Below the pieces are notes generated by a model. The model did no database searches, was not told the origin of the DNA, and saw only the letters and a list, made by a program, of their open reading frames with translations. From Aquificaceae bacterium (lineage in GTDB: Bacteria > Aquificota > Aquificia > Aquificales > Aquificaceae), in assembly GCA_015490105.1 (NCBI GenBank), contig WFYK01000013.1, forward strand, positions 1 through 27,026: 27,026 bases of DNA, given 5' to 3'. This document shows positions 7,159 to 14,817 of the stretch, one piece after another; positions within the stretch are counted from its first letter, which is position 1; each line of letters starts with the position of its first letter. The position numbers and the translations under genes were made by a program.

Positions 7159-7931
7159 AGGTCAAACACCCCCACTACGGGTGCATGGTCCGAGGGCTTG
7201 GGAGTCCTCCTCTTTCTCGGCCACATGTCAACGTAGATATCCTTCAAACTCTTCAGAAGAGGTTCCGTTACAAATATGTAATCTATCCTCATACCCTTAT
7301 TCTTCCAAACCATACCTCCTATGTAATCCCACCACGTAAATTGAACTTTGTCCGGGTATAGATATCTGAAAGCGTCTATAAAACCCCACTCTAAAACTTT
7401 CCTCAGAGCTTCCCTTTCTTCGGGCATTGTGCCTATAGTGTCTTTCAATAGCTCAGGGTCAAAAACATCCTTGTCTTCGAGTGCTACGTTAAAGTCACCT
7501 ACAAGGCATATATTTTCCGAAGGGCTGAAGTTTTCAGACAAAAAGCTTAAAAACCTCTCGTAGAACTCAAGCTTGTAGTAGAACTTCTCACTTCCCCTGA
7601 CATCACCGTGAGGCATATACACGTTTATAACCCACATCTGGGGAAGTCTGACAGCTATAACCCTCTTTTGAACATCAAATTCCGGATCACCTAACCCCTT
7701 CTTCACCTCTGAAAAAGGAAACTTTGAACAGATGGCAACTCCGTTGTAGGTCTTTTGAGCAAATACCTCACAGTTGTAGCCTCTGTTTCTGAAGTCTTCG
7801 AAGGGAAAGTTTTTCTCCTCCTGCTTGAGCTCTTGAAGACAAAGAACATCGACAGGATCTCTTTCGAGCCAAGAAAAAAGTAGATCCTTTCTCGCTCTTA
7901 TGGAGTTTACGTTGTAAGTTGCTACTTTCAT
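7155..7931 (-). CDS. xth: Exodeoxyribonuclease III / AP endonuclease
   Basis: DNA base-excision repair enzyme of the exonuclease III family (258 residues), cutting 5' of abasic sites and degrading from 3' ends. Visible active-site landmarks are ATYNVNSIRAR (4-14) with the catalytic Asn7, the metal-binding Glu34 in LQELK, VINVYMPHG, GDFNVA with the Asp/Asn pair, and SDHAPVVG near the C terminus with the catalytic His. The open frame extends 24 codons upstream, but the ATG at 7931 matches the family start (MKVATYN) and gives an ATGA overlap with yjbQ. It is third in a four-gene minus-strand unit linked by 4-nt overlaps. Confidence 0.93.
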   Translation of the reverse strand: MKVATYNVNSIRARKDLLFSWLERDPVDVLCLQELKQEEKNFPFEDFRNRGYNCEVFAQKTYNGVAICSKFPFSEVKKGLGDPEFDVQKRVIAVRLPQMWVINVYMPHGDVRGSEKFYYKLEFYERFLSFLSENFSPSENICLVGDFNVALEDKDVFDPELLKDTIGTMPEEREALRKVLEWGFIDAFRYLYPDKVQFTWWDYIGGMVWKNKGMRIDYIFVTEPLLKSLKDIYVDMWPRKRRTPKPSDHAPVVGVFDL

Positions 7932-8341
7932 AGGCCTATGATCTTTATGATTACCCTTTTGGGTCTTTGGCCGTCGAACTCCGCGTAAAAGATCTCCTGC
8001 CAAGGTCCCAGATCGAGCTTACCCTCAGTTATGGGAAGAACCACCTGAAGGTGGGTGAGTAAATTTTTTAGGTGAGCGTCTCCGTTATCTTCACCTGTTC
8101 TATGATGTTTGTAGTCCTCTCTGAAGGGTGCCAACCTCTCGAGCCACTCCCATATGTCTTCGTGAAGACCTTCTTCGTCATCTTGAACTATGACAGCGGA
8201 TGTGAGATGCATAGAAGAAACTAAACAAAGACCTTCCTTTACTCCGGATTTTTCTACAGCTTCCTTCACTTTATCGGTTATCCTTACAAGCTCTCTCCTC
8301 TTTTGTGTGTTAAAGGTCAGATACTCAGTATAGGACTTCAA
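7928..8341 (-). CDS. yjbQ: YjbQ/UPF0047 family protein
   Basis: A small (137 residues) conserved protein of the UPF0047 family. Members can show weak thiamine-phosphate synthase activity, but the in vivo role is unsettled. The family's metal-site residues are visible: His45 in SSMHLTSAV, His79/His80 in DYKHHRTGEDNGDAHLKN with Asn86 and His90, and the C-terminal GPWQEIFYAEFDGQRPKRVIIKI. The start is TTG at 8341, within a TTGA overlap with the upstream gene. TGGAAG about 10 nt before it may be the ribosome binding site. ThiD lies about 1.5 kb away in another transcription unit, so a thiamine link is only suggestive. Confidence 0.88.
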   Translation of the reverse strand: MKSYTEYLTFNTQKRRELVRITDKVKEAVEKSGVKEGLCLVSSMHLTSAVIVQDDEEGLHEDIWEWLERLAPFREDYKHHRTGEDNGDAHLKNLLTHLQVVLPITEGKLDLGPWQEIFYAEFDGQRPKRVIIKIIGL

Positions 8342-8721
8342 TTGAGCGCTTCCAGCTTTTTAAGGAGATCTTGCTCCTTTTCTTGAAGAGCCTTGACCTC
8401 TTCCATTATCTTCGGACAGTAAAAGATTTCCCCCTTCGAGGTGTAGCGGGCCTTTTTCTTTAGTTCCTTTATCCTCCTTCTCAGTCTTCTAAGCTCTATA
8501 GTGTAATACCACCTGACTATGGCGGTAGCGGTTTTGACAAGATCTTTGTCGTTCGCTCTGAGTTCACGCTTGAAACGTCTTCTTTCCTTTTGACCCGCGT
8601 GGAAGGACAGGAGCTGGACAGTCTTTTTGCCCTTAGCTTCTTTCAGAAGATCCTCCATAACCTTTTTAAAGGACCCCTGAAACTTCTTGTTGGTTTTCCC
8701 TATCCTCGCCCACAGTTCCAT
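8338..8721 (-). CDS. Unknown small basic helical protein
   Basis: No family recognised. The protein has 127 residues, is strongly basic and is almost entirely helical by composition. Arg/Lys clusters occur at RRRFKRELRANDKD (47-60) and LRRLRRRIKELKKKARY (77-93). A C-terminal segment (about 104-127, KIMEEVKALQEKEQDLLKKLEALN) has coiled-coil spacing. The single cysteine is in EIFYCPKIM. Nucleic-acid binding is plausible from charge alone. It is the first gene of the minus-strand unit shared with yjbQ, xth and the EamA carrier. TATAAT lies 9 nt before its ATG with no Shine-Dalgarno, suggesting a leaderless transcript. The divergent gene is aroD, 39 bp away. Confidence 0.72.
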   Translation of the reverse strand: MELWARIGKTNKKFQGSFKKVMEDLLKEAKGKKTVQLLSFHAGQKERRRFKRELRANDKDLVKTATAIVRWYYTIELRRLRRRIKELKKKARYTSKGEIFYCPKIMEEVKALQEKEQDLLKKLEALN

Positions 8722-8730
8722 GGCCCATAT

Positions 8731-8736
8731 ATTATA
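8731..8736 (-). promoter_or_regulatory. -10 box for the minus-strand unit starting at 8721
   Basis: Read on the minus strand this is TATAAT, 9 nt upstream of the ATG at 8721, leaving room for almost no leader. No -35 match is obvious. A TAGAAT on the plus strand (8747-8752) lies 8 nt before the aroD ATG, so both divergent genes may be leaderless. Confidence 0.45.
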
Positions 8737-8760
8737 GCGAGCGTTGTAGAATTTTTCATC

Positions 8761-9417
8761 ATGCTCATCGCGGTGCCTCTGACCGATGAAAATTTCAAGG
8801 AAAATTTAACCAAAGCTAAAGATCTGGGTGCGGATCTAATAGAGCTAAGGGTTGATACCTTCTCGAGAACCGATGTGGAATACGTGAGGGATCTTCTTCT
8901 TTCGGTAAAGGATGAAGGTCTCAAAACCATATTGACGGTCAGGGACCCGAAGGAAGGAGGTAAGCAGGTTCACAACAGGGAGGATCTTTTCATTAAGCTT
9001 TCGCCCGAAAGTGATTTCACCGATGTGGAACTGATGTCTCTTGATCTGCTTCGCAGAGTAAAGAAGATAGTAAAGGAGGCGGGAAAGGATCTAATAGCCT
9101 CTTTCCACGACTTTGAAAGAACGCCTCCCGTCTGGGTGATAAAGGAGATAATAAGGAAGGCTTTGAACGAAGGTGCGATCCCTAAGGTTTCTGTAATGGC
9201 AAATAGCTACGAGGACTGCGCAAAACTCTTGTGTGCGGGTGCTTCCTTTCCGGGAAGGAAGATCCTGATCGCTATGGGAAAGGAAGGGATGGTATCCAGA
9301 GTAGCGGGCTACGTTTTTGGGTCTTTCATCTCTTACGCTTCCTTAGGCAAAGCCTTAGCTCCCGGTCAGATCCCTTTGGAGGAGATGGTAAAGATCAGGG
9401 AACTCCTTTATAGCTGA
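8761..9417 (+). CDS. aroD: 3-Dehydroquinate dehydratase, type I
   Basis: Shikimate pathway enzyme that dehydrates 3-dehydroquinate through a Schiff base. At 218 residues it matches short thermophile type I enzymes. The catalytic His116 (ASFHDF) and Schiff-base Lys142 (PKVSVMA) are visible, along with the substrate-binding ELRVD (29-33), the MGKEGMVSR loop (172-180) and APGQIPLEEM (200-209). The open frame continues 57 codons upstream, over the divergent gene, but that extension is low-complexity shadow sequence. The ATG at 8761 (MLIAVPLT) is the only family-consistent start. No Shine-Dalgarno is present. Its last 63 nt overlap the convergent protease gene. Confidence 0.92.
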   Translation: MLIAVPLTDENFKENLTKAKDLGADLIELRVDTFSRTDVEYVRDLLLSVKDEGLKTILTVRDPKEGGKQVHNREDLFIKLSPESDFTDVELMSLDLLRRVKKIVKEAGKDLIASFHDFERTPPVWVIKEIIRKALNEGAIPKVSVMANSYEDCAKLLCAGASFPGRKILIAMGKEGMVSRVAGYVFGSFISYASLGKALAPGQIPLEEMVKIRELLYS

Positions 9418-9903
9418 AGCAAGGGCTAAGTTTGAAAACCAGTGAAGAATTATAGGAGACACCAAGGACCCGCTTAGTCGATAAGCAAAGCCAAAAAGTA
9501 GGGAGGGAAAAAAGGTGAGAGCCGATCCCAAAGAAGGCTCTTTAATGACGTGAACCGCGGAAAAGAGAAAAGAGGTCATGATGTTACCCCAAAAGCTCAT
9601 AAGATACCCCCTGAAGAAAACCTCCTCCGCGGTAGCTATACCCAGTTGGTTCAAAACCCATGCGGGACAGGAAACTTCAAAGCCTACTAAGAGAAACGCA
9701 GGCAGAGGCAAAAGACCTATCAAAAGGCCTTTTTTAAAATTTCTAAAGCCAAGATCTCTTTCACTCAGAAATATAACCGGCACGAGCAGTATCACGAAGG
9801 CCACATACTCCCACATACCACTGTATCGACTCAAGAACACAAAAAGAGCAAAACATAAATACAAGACCAAGGAAAACTTTTTAGATCTGAGTGTCTTTTC
9901 CAA
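9355..9903 (-). CDS. CPBP family intramembrane glutamic metalloprotease
   Basis: A 182-residue integral membrane protein of the CPBP (CAAX-prenyl-protease-like/ABI) family. The catalytic motifs are present: Glu93-Glu94 with Arg98 in AEEVFFRGYL, His118 in FSAVHV, and His154 with Asn158 in LHWFSN. There are about five or six hydrophobic segments. Substrates are unknown. Bacterial members process peptides or membrane proteins. The start is TTG at 9903, supported by GGAGG 8 nt upstream, and it lies inside the last codons of thiD (23-nt overlap). The C-terminal tail (about 20 residues) is encoded opposite the end of aroD. Confidence 0.85.
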   Translation of the reverse strand: MEKTLRSKKFSLVLYLCFALFVFLSRYSGMWEYVAFVILLVPVIFLSERDLGFRNFKKGLLIGLLPLPAFLLVGFEVSCPAWVLNQLGIATAEEVFFRGYLMSFWGNIMTSFLFSAVHVIKEPSLGSALTFFPSLLFGFAYRLSGSLVSPIILHWFSNLALASAIKEFPDLYHLLQRDLTGS

Positions 9904-10702
9904 AGTAGTCCTCCACGGTCCAAGTGTGATCGGGCGACCCCAAACCTTTCCCTACTTTAAAACCCCTCTCCATCGCTTTAAACAGAAACTCCTTAGCGAA
10001 AAAAACCGCTTCCTCCAGTGGGAAACCTTTAGCGAGGAAGGAGGCTATAGCGGAAGAGAGGGTGCATCCTGTTCCCCTTGTATTTTCGGTAGTGAGTTTG
10101 TCCTTAACAAAGTAGTGAACCTCTTCAGAATCGGTAATCAGCAGATCTATCGCTTTATCACCTTTAAGGTGTCCCCCTTTTATCAACACAGCCTTAGGTC
10201 CCAGTTCCAAAAGATACTTCCCGCAGTTTTCCATATCCCGCAGATTTTTGATCTCTTTACCCGTGAGAAATTCCGCCTCCGGGATGTTCGGTGTAATGAG
10301 GAAAGAAAGAGGAAACAGCTCTCTCTTGAGAATTTCCACCGCTTCTTTTTCCAAGAGTTCCACACGGTTCTTCGAAAGAAGAACTGTATCTACCACCACA
10401 TTCGGAGGGGCAAACTCCCTAAAAGCTTTTGCCACAGCACGAACGATACCTTCGTTTGCAAGCATACCTACCTTCACCGCGTTCACGCTTATATCTTCCA
10501 GAACGGCCCTTATTTGACTATAGACAAGTTCGGGATCGAAAGGGTGAACCTCCCTTACACCGGTTGTGTTCTGAACTGTTATGGCTGTGGGAACTCCGCA
10601 ACCGTAGACCTTGAGAGCGGTAAAGGTCTTCAGATCCGCCTGAAGCCCGGCTCCCCCGCTCGGATCGGATCCTGCTATTGAGAGAACTACGGGAAGTCCC
10701 AT
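9881..10702 (-). CDS. thiD: Hydroxymethylpyrimidine/phosphomethylpyrimidine kinase
   Basis: Thiamine biosynthesis kinase of the ribokinase family that phosphorylates HMP and HMP-phosphate. Length is 273 residues. The N-terminal substrate loop is SIAGSDPSGGAGLQADLKTF (8-27), and the anion-hole/catalytic Cys segment GTGCTLSSAIASFLAKG lies near the C terminus. The open frame continues 24 codons upstream into bamA. The ATG at 10702 (MGLPVVLSIAGSD) matches family starts and forms a TGATG junction, with the bamA stop sharing one base. Cotranscription with bamA, the ThiS-like carrier and the protease is likely. Confidence 0.94.
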   Translation of the reverse strand: MGLPVVLSIAGSDPSGGAGLQADLKTFTALKVYGCGVPTAITVQNTTGVREVHPFDPELVYSQIRAVLEDISVNAVKVGMLANEGIVRAVAKAFREFAPPNVVVDTVLLSKNRVELLEKEAVEILKRELFPLSFLITPNIPEAEFLTGKEIKNLRDMENCGKYLLELGPKAVLIKGGHLKGDKAIDLLITDSEEVHYFVKDKLTTENTRGTGCTLSSAIASFLAKGFPLEEAVFFAKEFLFKAMERGFKVGKGLGSPDHTWTVEDYFGKDTQI

Positions 10703-13029
10703 CAGAAGAAGGATCCTATAATAAAGTGGATTCTCGAAGGAGAAGTATCTCCCGGGACCTTTTTCGTCTTCCAAGCGAGATCTATCTTTATGGGAGCCAT
10801 CGGGGTTATCAGCCTTATGCCGAAGCCGTAACCTCCTTTCCAGTTAGAAGGCTTCAAGCCCTCAAAGGAATCCGCCCCCGTTCCGAAGTCGTAAAATACC
10901 GCTCCGTAGAAGATCCCTTTTATTTTTTTGTTTACCTCAAAGTTAAAGAAAAGCTCCCTCGTAGAACCTATGGGATCGTTATTTTGGTCGAGCGTCCCCG
11001 CCATACCGTAGTTGTAGCCCCTTATGGTAAAGTCACCTCCCACGAAGAACCTCTCGTCTATGGGAACCTCTTTACCGCCGTATGGGTTTACGAACCCAAA
11101 AGTCCCCTTAAAAGAGAAAAGAAGCCCCGTATCAAACCAATCGTCCTTTAAGAACTTAGAAGCGGTAACTTCCACCTTGTGAAACTTTTCCGTTCCTCCC
11201 AGAACCGCAACCGCAACCGAATAAAAGACGCGCGCGTAGGAACCTTTCGATGGAAAGAGGAAAAAGTCCCTTGTATCCCTCGAAAGGGAGAAGTTGAGTT
11301 TTCTCGTTTGCCTACTTCCCTCTTGAGCCCTTATGTATCCTGATGCGTTCTCATCTATGTCCGAGTAAACAACCCTTTGAACACTTAATCCCGCGGACCA
11401 TCTCCAGTATTCCCAAAACTCCCGTGAAAAGGTAGCACTACCTCCCGTTCTTGCAACGGTGTAAGTTACATACTTTATCCTCCTGTCAAACACCGACCAT
11501 GTCAGATCGACGGGTTTGTTCATAAACCACTTATCCGTGTAGGAAATGGAGTTGTCTTTGTAGTTCACACCGTAGCTTACCGACACTCCCGCTATGTCTC
11601 CTGTTCCTAAGAAGTTTCCTTTTCTTAAATTTACAAATCCCGAAAGTTTGGTAACTTCGTTGTAAGAAAGACCTACAGAGAACTGACCTGTGAATCTTTC
11701 CCTTATCTTGGCAAGCAAATCCCACCTGTCCCTTCCTACGGGAAAAGGTTCTATGGTAACGTCCTCGTAATAACCGAGGTTAATGATCCTTTCACGGGAT
11801 CTCGCGAGAGCTCGCTTCAGAACAAGCTCCCCTTCTTGAACCCTCATCTCCCTCCTTATTACATAGTCCCTCGTTTCGTAATTGCCTTCAACCTTTATGC
11901 GGTTCACGTAAACGGGTTTTCCTTCCTCCACGCGGAGTTTCACGTTAACTACCTTTTTTGAAGCATCCACGTGCAGGTGCTCTTCCACGTGAGCGTTTGC
12001 AAAACCTATCTCCGCGTAGAGATCTTTTATGTGCTTTTTCAAAGCTTCCAAAACAGCTCTTCTGAAGTAGTTTCCTTTACGGCGGTTTTTCTCCAGAATG
12101 CTTCCTTTGAGTTCACTCTCCGCATAAAGTTTGTTGCCTTCAATCTCTACCTTGCCCAACTTGTATCGTGGCCCCTCTTCTATCAGAAACACAACGTTGT
12201 GTCCCCCGTTTACTTTATCAACTACGTATGAGACTCTTACCTCTAAAAATCCCTCGGACTTGTAGAACTCTTCTATCTGCTTTGCATCGTCCTCTACGAC
12301 TTCGGGATGAAAGGGAGGCTTGTTTCTGAAAATGAAGATGTTTCTATCTTGGGTTTGAATTATGTCCGCAAGGGTCTCGTCATCGAAGGTGAGGTTTCCC
12401 TTAAACTCCCTGAAGATAACGTAGCTTTTTTCTTTCTCATCTATTATAAACACGAGCTTACTTGCTCCTTTTTTGGCCACTATCTTGTAGCGGACCTCCA
12501 CGTCGGGGAACCCTTCACGTGCGTAGATCTCCTTTATTCTGTGGATGAGCATCTGAATATCCTTTTGGGAAAAAACCCTTCCCAGCTTTAGTTTCCTTTG
12601 GAGCTCAAGTCTCTCTTCTATAGCAGGGCTAGACGTATACTGAGCTATCAGCTCATCCGTATCGAGTTTTCCGAGTTCCGTTTCAACACCGAGCTCTTGG
12701 GAAAGATCCTCATCGTCAAGTTCTTTGTTGCCTTCAAACTCTATCTTGTAAATGACGGGAAGGTCCTCCACTTTGTATATTAACCTCACACCCCCTTCGG
12801 TTTCCTCCTTGTATACTTCAACCCTTTTGAAAAACCCTGTTCTGAACAGCCTTCTTATGTCTTTCCTAACTTTGTCTAAAGAAAAGGTTGTCCCTTCGCG
12901 GGTTAGGATAACTTCCTTTACAAGTTCGTCCGGAACGTATTTGTTTCCTTCAACTACTACCGAAACAACCTTCTGGCTAAAGGCAACTAAGGGTAAGATC
13001 AGGATCAGCAAACAAAAGGATAATCTCAC
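10702..13029 (-). CDS. bamA: Outer membrane protein assembly factor BamA (Omp85)
   Basis: Central component of the machine that folds beta-barrel proteins into the outer membrane. At 775 residues it fits BamA. There is a signal peptide (MRLSFCLLILILPLVAFSQ). Five POTRA domains can be marked by their opening strands: VVSVVVEGNKYVPDEL, YKIEFEGNKELDDEDL, IFREFKGNLTFDDETL, LGKVEIEGNKLYAESEL and VNRIKVEGNYETRDYV. A 16-strand barrel follows from about residue 450. The loop-6 signature is FTIRGYNYG (VRGF/Y in the family), and the protein ends in a beta-signal-like strand with a terminal Phe. The start codon is GTG at 13029, 15 nt after the ThiS-like stop. This gene alone shows the cell has an outer membrane. 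Confidence 0.96.
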   Translation of the reverse strand: MRLSFCLLILILPLVAFSQKVVSVVVEGNKYVPDELVKEVILTREGTTFSLDKVRKDIRRLFRTGFFKRVEVYKEETEGGVRLIYKVEDLPVIYKIEFEGNKELDDEDLSQELGVETELGKLDTDELIAQYTSSPAIEERLELQRKLKLGRVFSQKDIQMLIHRIKEIYAREGFPDVEVRYKIVAKKGASKLVFIIDEKEKSYVIFREFKGNLTFDDETLADIIQTQDRNIFIFRNKPPFHPEVVEDDAKQIEEFYKSEGFLEVRVSYVVDKVNGGHNVVFLIEEGPRYKLGKVEIEGNKLYAESELKGSILEKNRRKGNYFRRAVLEALKKHIKDLYAEIGFANAHVEEHLHVDASKKVVNVKLRVEEGKPVYVNRIKVEGNYETRDYVIRREMRVQEGELVLKRALARSRERIINLGYYEDVTIEPFPVGRDRWDLLAKIRERFTGQFSVGLSYNEVTKLSGFVNLRKGNFLGTGDIAGVSVSYGVNYKDNSISYTDKWFMNKPVDLTWSVFDRRIKYVTYTVARTGGSATFSREFWEYWRWSAGLSVQRVVYSDIDENASGYIRAQEGSRQTRKLNFSLSRDTRDFFLFPSKGSYARVFYSVAVAVLGGTEKFHKVEVTASKFLKDDWFDTGLLFSFKGTFGFVNPYGGKEVPIDERFFVGGDFTIRGYNYGMAGTLDQNNDPIGSTRELFFNFEVNKKIKGIFYGAVFYDFGTGADSFEGLKPSNWKGGYGFGIRLITPMAPIKIDLAWKTKKVPGDTSPSRIHFIIGSFF

Positions 13030-13044
13030 AGAGCCTATATATTA

Positions 13045-13248
13045 TCAGAACCTTCCTCCGGAGATTGCGTTTACGACCCTTATTTCGTCTCCCTCCCTCA
13101 AGATCTCTTCTTCGGTAACAACCTCACCATTTTTTATTACTAAGGAAGAGAGGGGCGAAAGCCCCAGCTCTTTGAGAAGATCCTTAGCTTTTATCTTTTC
13201 TACCGGGAGTTCTATCTCCTTACCTCTGTAGAGGACCTTTATGGGCAT
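13045..13248 (-). CDS. ThiS/MoaD-like ubiquitin-fold sulfur carrier with extended GGRF tail
   Basis: A 67-residue beta-grasp protein of the ThiS/MoaD group: MPIKVLYRGKEIELPVE, a helix (AKDLLKELGLS), SLVIKNGEVVTEEEIL, then GDEIRVVNAISGG. These carriers are normally activated at a C-terminal Gly-Gly carboxylate. Here the codons after GG are AGG TTC TGA, giving GGRF. The last two residues would have to be removed before thiocarboxylate formation. It overlaps the SCP2-like gene by 10 nt and precedes bamA. It could serve thiamine, molybdopterin, tRNA thiolation or cysteine synthesis, and no thiF/E1 gene is in the window to decide. Confidence 0.82.
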   Translation of the reverse strand: MPIKVLYRGKEIELPVEKIKAKDLLKELGLSPLSSLVIKNGEVVTEEEILREGDEIRVVNAISGGRF

Positions 13249-13724
13249 CTGCTCGTATCAGATTCTACCGCATCTATAGCGTCCAAGAAAGCCTCAAAGG
13301 GTCCCATGTTCCTCATAGCGACGAATTTAGGTCCTTTGAACTTGAGCCTTCCGAACATCATCGCTTTCATAGGGCCATACTCCTTCCTACCCATCTCAAG
13401 CCACCTTTTGGTATCCGCATACATAAGAAAATCGTTTTTAGTTCTTTCGTCCTTAGCCCATCCACCGTATACGCACATGGCTTTTCCGTTTTCGGTTCTT
13501 ATAGTCAGTTGGATCATCTTGTCCTTCCCGCAGTCCTTCCTGTAGAGAAAGAGTTTCCTTTCGGGGACCTCACTCCATGCACTGTTAGAACCCAGATCGT
13601 TTACAAGGGTGGGGGTGTTATTCCAAACCTCACAGAAAGCCTTAGCCCACTCCCCATCCATGAAAACGGGTTGAGCCAAAGCAACCGACCCCATAGCCAT
13701 CAAACCGAGTGCTATCTTTTTCAT
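13239..13724 (-). CDS. Periplasmic SCP2-like (sterol-carrier-fold) protein
   Basis: A 161-residue exported protein. The signal peptide is MKKIALGLMAMGSVALA, with cleavage expected after ALA. The mature part resembles the SCP2 lipid-binding fold: a strand series around MIQLTIRTENGKAMCVYGG, then DFLMYADTKRWLEMGRKEY, GRLKFKGPKFVAMRNMGPFEAFL and a C-terminal helix. Several cysteines (31, 65, 84, 160) could form periplasmic disulfides. Lipid or hydrophobic-ligand binding is a family-based guess. A good ribosome binding site (GGGAGGTAGGTC then ATG) fixes the start. It heads the minus-strand unit that includes bamA. A TAATAT box about 37 nt upstream of the ATG may belong to its promoter. Confidence 0.75.
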   Translation of the reverse strand: MKKIALGLMAMGSVALAQPVFMDGEWAKAFCEVWNNTPTLVNDLGSNSAWSEVPERKLFLYRKDCGKDKMIQLTIRTENGKAMCVYGGWAKDERTKNDFLMYADTKRWLEMGRKEYGPMKAMMFGRLKFKGPKFVAMRNMGPFEAFLDAIDAVESDTSRCP

Positions 13725-13829
13725 GACCTACCTCCCTTCCGTGTTCTTTGCGGTATCAATATTAAAAGACCCCTAAGAGCCACCTGAAGATAAGAGTTCT
13801 TAATATTAAAAAAAGACTTAAAAATATGC

Positions 13830-14816
13830 TTATAAGCTTAAAAGCTTTTTAACATTTTCCTCGTTCACAGGCCTTATTACCCCTCTTTCAGTTACTATTG
13901 CGGTGATATTAGAAGCGGGAGTAATATCAAAGGCAAGGTGCAAAGCATCAGACTCCTCGGGAGCGACAATGTTCTCTCCGCAGGTTTTTACCTCCTCGGG
14001 ACTTCGTTCTTCGATAGGTATCAAAGACCCGTCCTTAATCCGGGGGTCAAAAGTGGAAGTAGGAGCTACTACGTAAAAAGGTATGTCGTGCTCCTTTGCC
14101 AGAACCGAGAGGGAGTAAGTTCCTATCTTGTTTGCCACATCACCCTTCAGGGTTATCCTGTCCGCACCTACTATAACCGCATCTACGAGTCCCTTCTTCA
14201 TTAAAAAGCCCGCGGTTGAATCGGTAATTATCCTGTGTTCTATTCCCTCCTTCGCAAGCTCCCAAGCGGTGAGGCGGGATCCTTGAAGGAAAGGTCTGGT
14301 TTCGTCTACCCAAACGAAAACCTCTTTACCCGCCTTTACCGCACTCCTTATAACCCCCAAGGCGGTTCCCCAGCCTGCGGTAGCGAGAGCCCCCGTGTTG
14401 CAGTGGGTAAGGATTCTAACCTTGTTAGGAAGTAAGTTCTGTCCAAACTCTCCCATGCGAAGGTTAGCTTCATAATCTTCCCTTTCTATAGCCTTTGCTT
14501 CCTCCTCTATATCTTTCCCCTCTTCAAAGGCTTTAAGCATCCTGTCCAGAGCCCAAAAGAGGTTGTAAGCGGTGGGACGTGTGTTTTTAAGGATCTCTGC
14601 AACTCGGTGCGGATCTTCGCCACTCTTGACACCCAAAACAAAGCCGTAACTTGCCACACAACCTATAGCGGGTGCACCCCTGACCGCCATACTCTTTATA
14701 GCTTGGGCTACCTGAATGTGATCGCGAAGATCCAGCCAAACTTCCTCTAAGGGAAGTTTCCTTTGATCAAGCAAAAGAAGGTGGTCACCTTTCCAAAGGA
14801 AAGCTTTAACCTCCAC
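13830..14816 (-). CDS. mtnA: S-methyl-5-thioribose-1-phosphate isomerase
   Basis: Aldose-ketose isomerase of methionine salvage, converting methylthioribose-1-phosphate to the ribulose form. It belongs to the eIF2B-like family. Length is 328 residues. The motifs MAVRGAPAIG (43-52), THCNTGALAT (137-146) with catalytic Cys139, DETRPFLQGSRLTAWEL (171-187), IVGADRI (215-221) with catalytic Asp219 and NKIGTY (229-234) are all present. The start is GTG at 14816, 1 nt after the mutase stop, with GAGGAAG about 7 nt upstream. It is cotranscribed with the phosphohexomutase. The 105-bp gap after it separates it from the next unit. Confidence 0.95.
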   Translation of the reverse strand: MEVKAFLWKGDHLLLLDQRKLPLEEVWLDLRDHIQVAQAIKSMAVRGAPAIGCVASYGFVLGVKSGEDPHRVAEILKNTRPTAYNLFWALDRMLKAFEEGKDIEEEAKAIEREDYEANLRMGEFGQNLLPNKVRILTHCNTGALATAGWGTALGVIRSAVKAGKEVFVWVDETRPFLQGSRLTAWELAKEGIEHRIITDSTAGFLMKKGLVDAVIVGADRITLKGDVANKIGTYSLSVLAKEHDIPFYVVAPTSTFDPRIKDGSLIPIEERSPEEVKTCGENIVAPEESDALHLAFDITPASNITAIVTERGVIRPVNEENVKKLLSL

Positions 14817-14817
14817 T

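Noticed and set aside
8590..8760. 57-codon N-terminal extension of aroD
   Set aside because: It runs over the divergent gene and contains nothing like type I dehydroquinate dehydratase. The ATG at 8761 fits the family.
9578..10681. Long plus-strand open frame (367 codons) across thiD
   Set aside because: It is antisense to thiD and the protease. Its translation is low-quality and resembles no family, while the opposite strand encodes complete conserved motifs.
13828..13837. GCTTATAAGC palindrome at the mtnA stop as a terminator
   Set aside because: The stem is only 5 bp, mostly A-T, with a broken T run, too weak to call.
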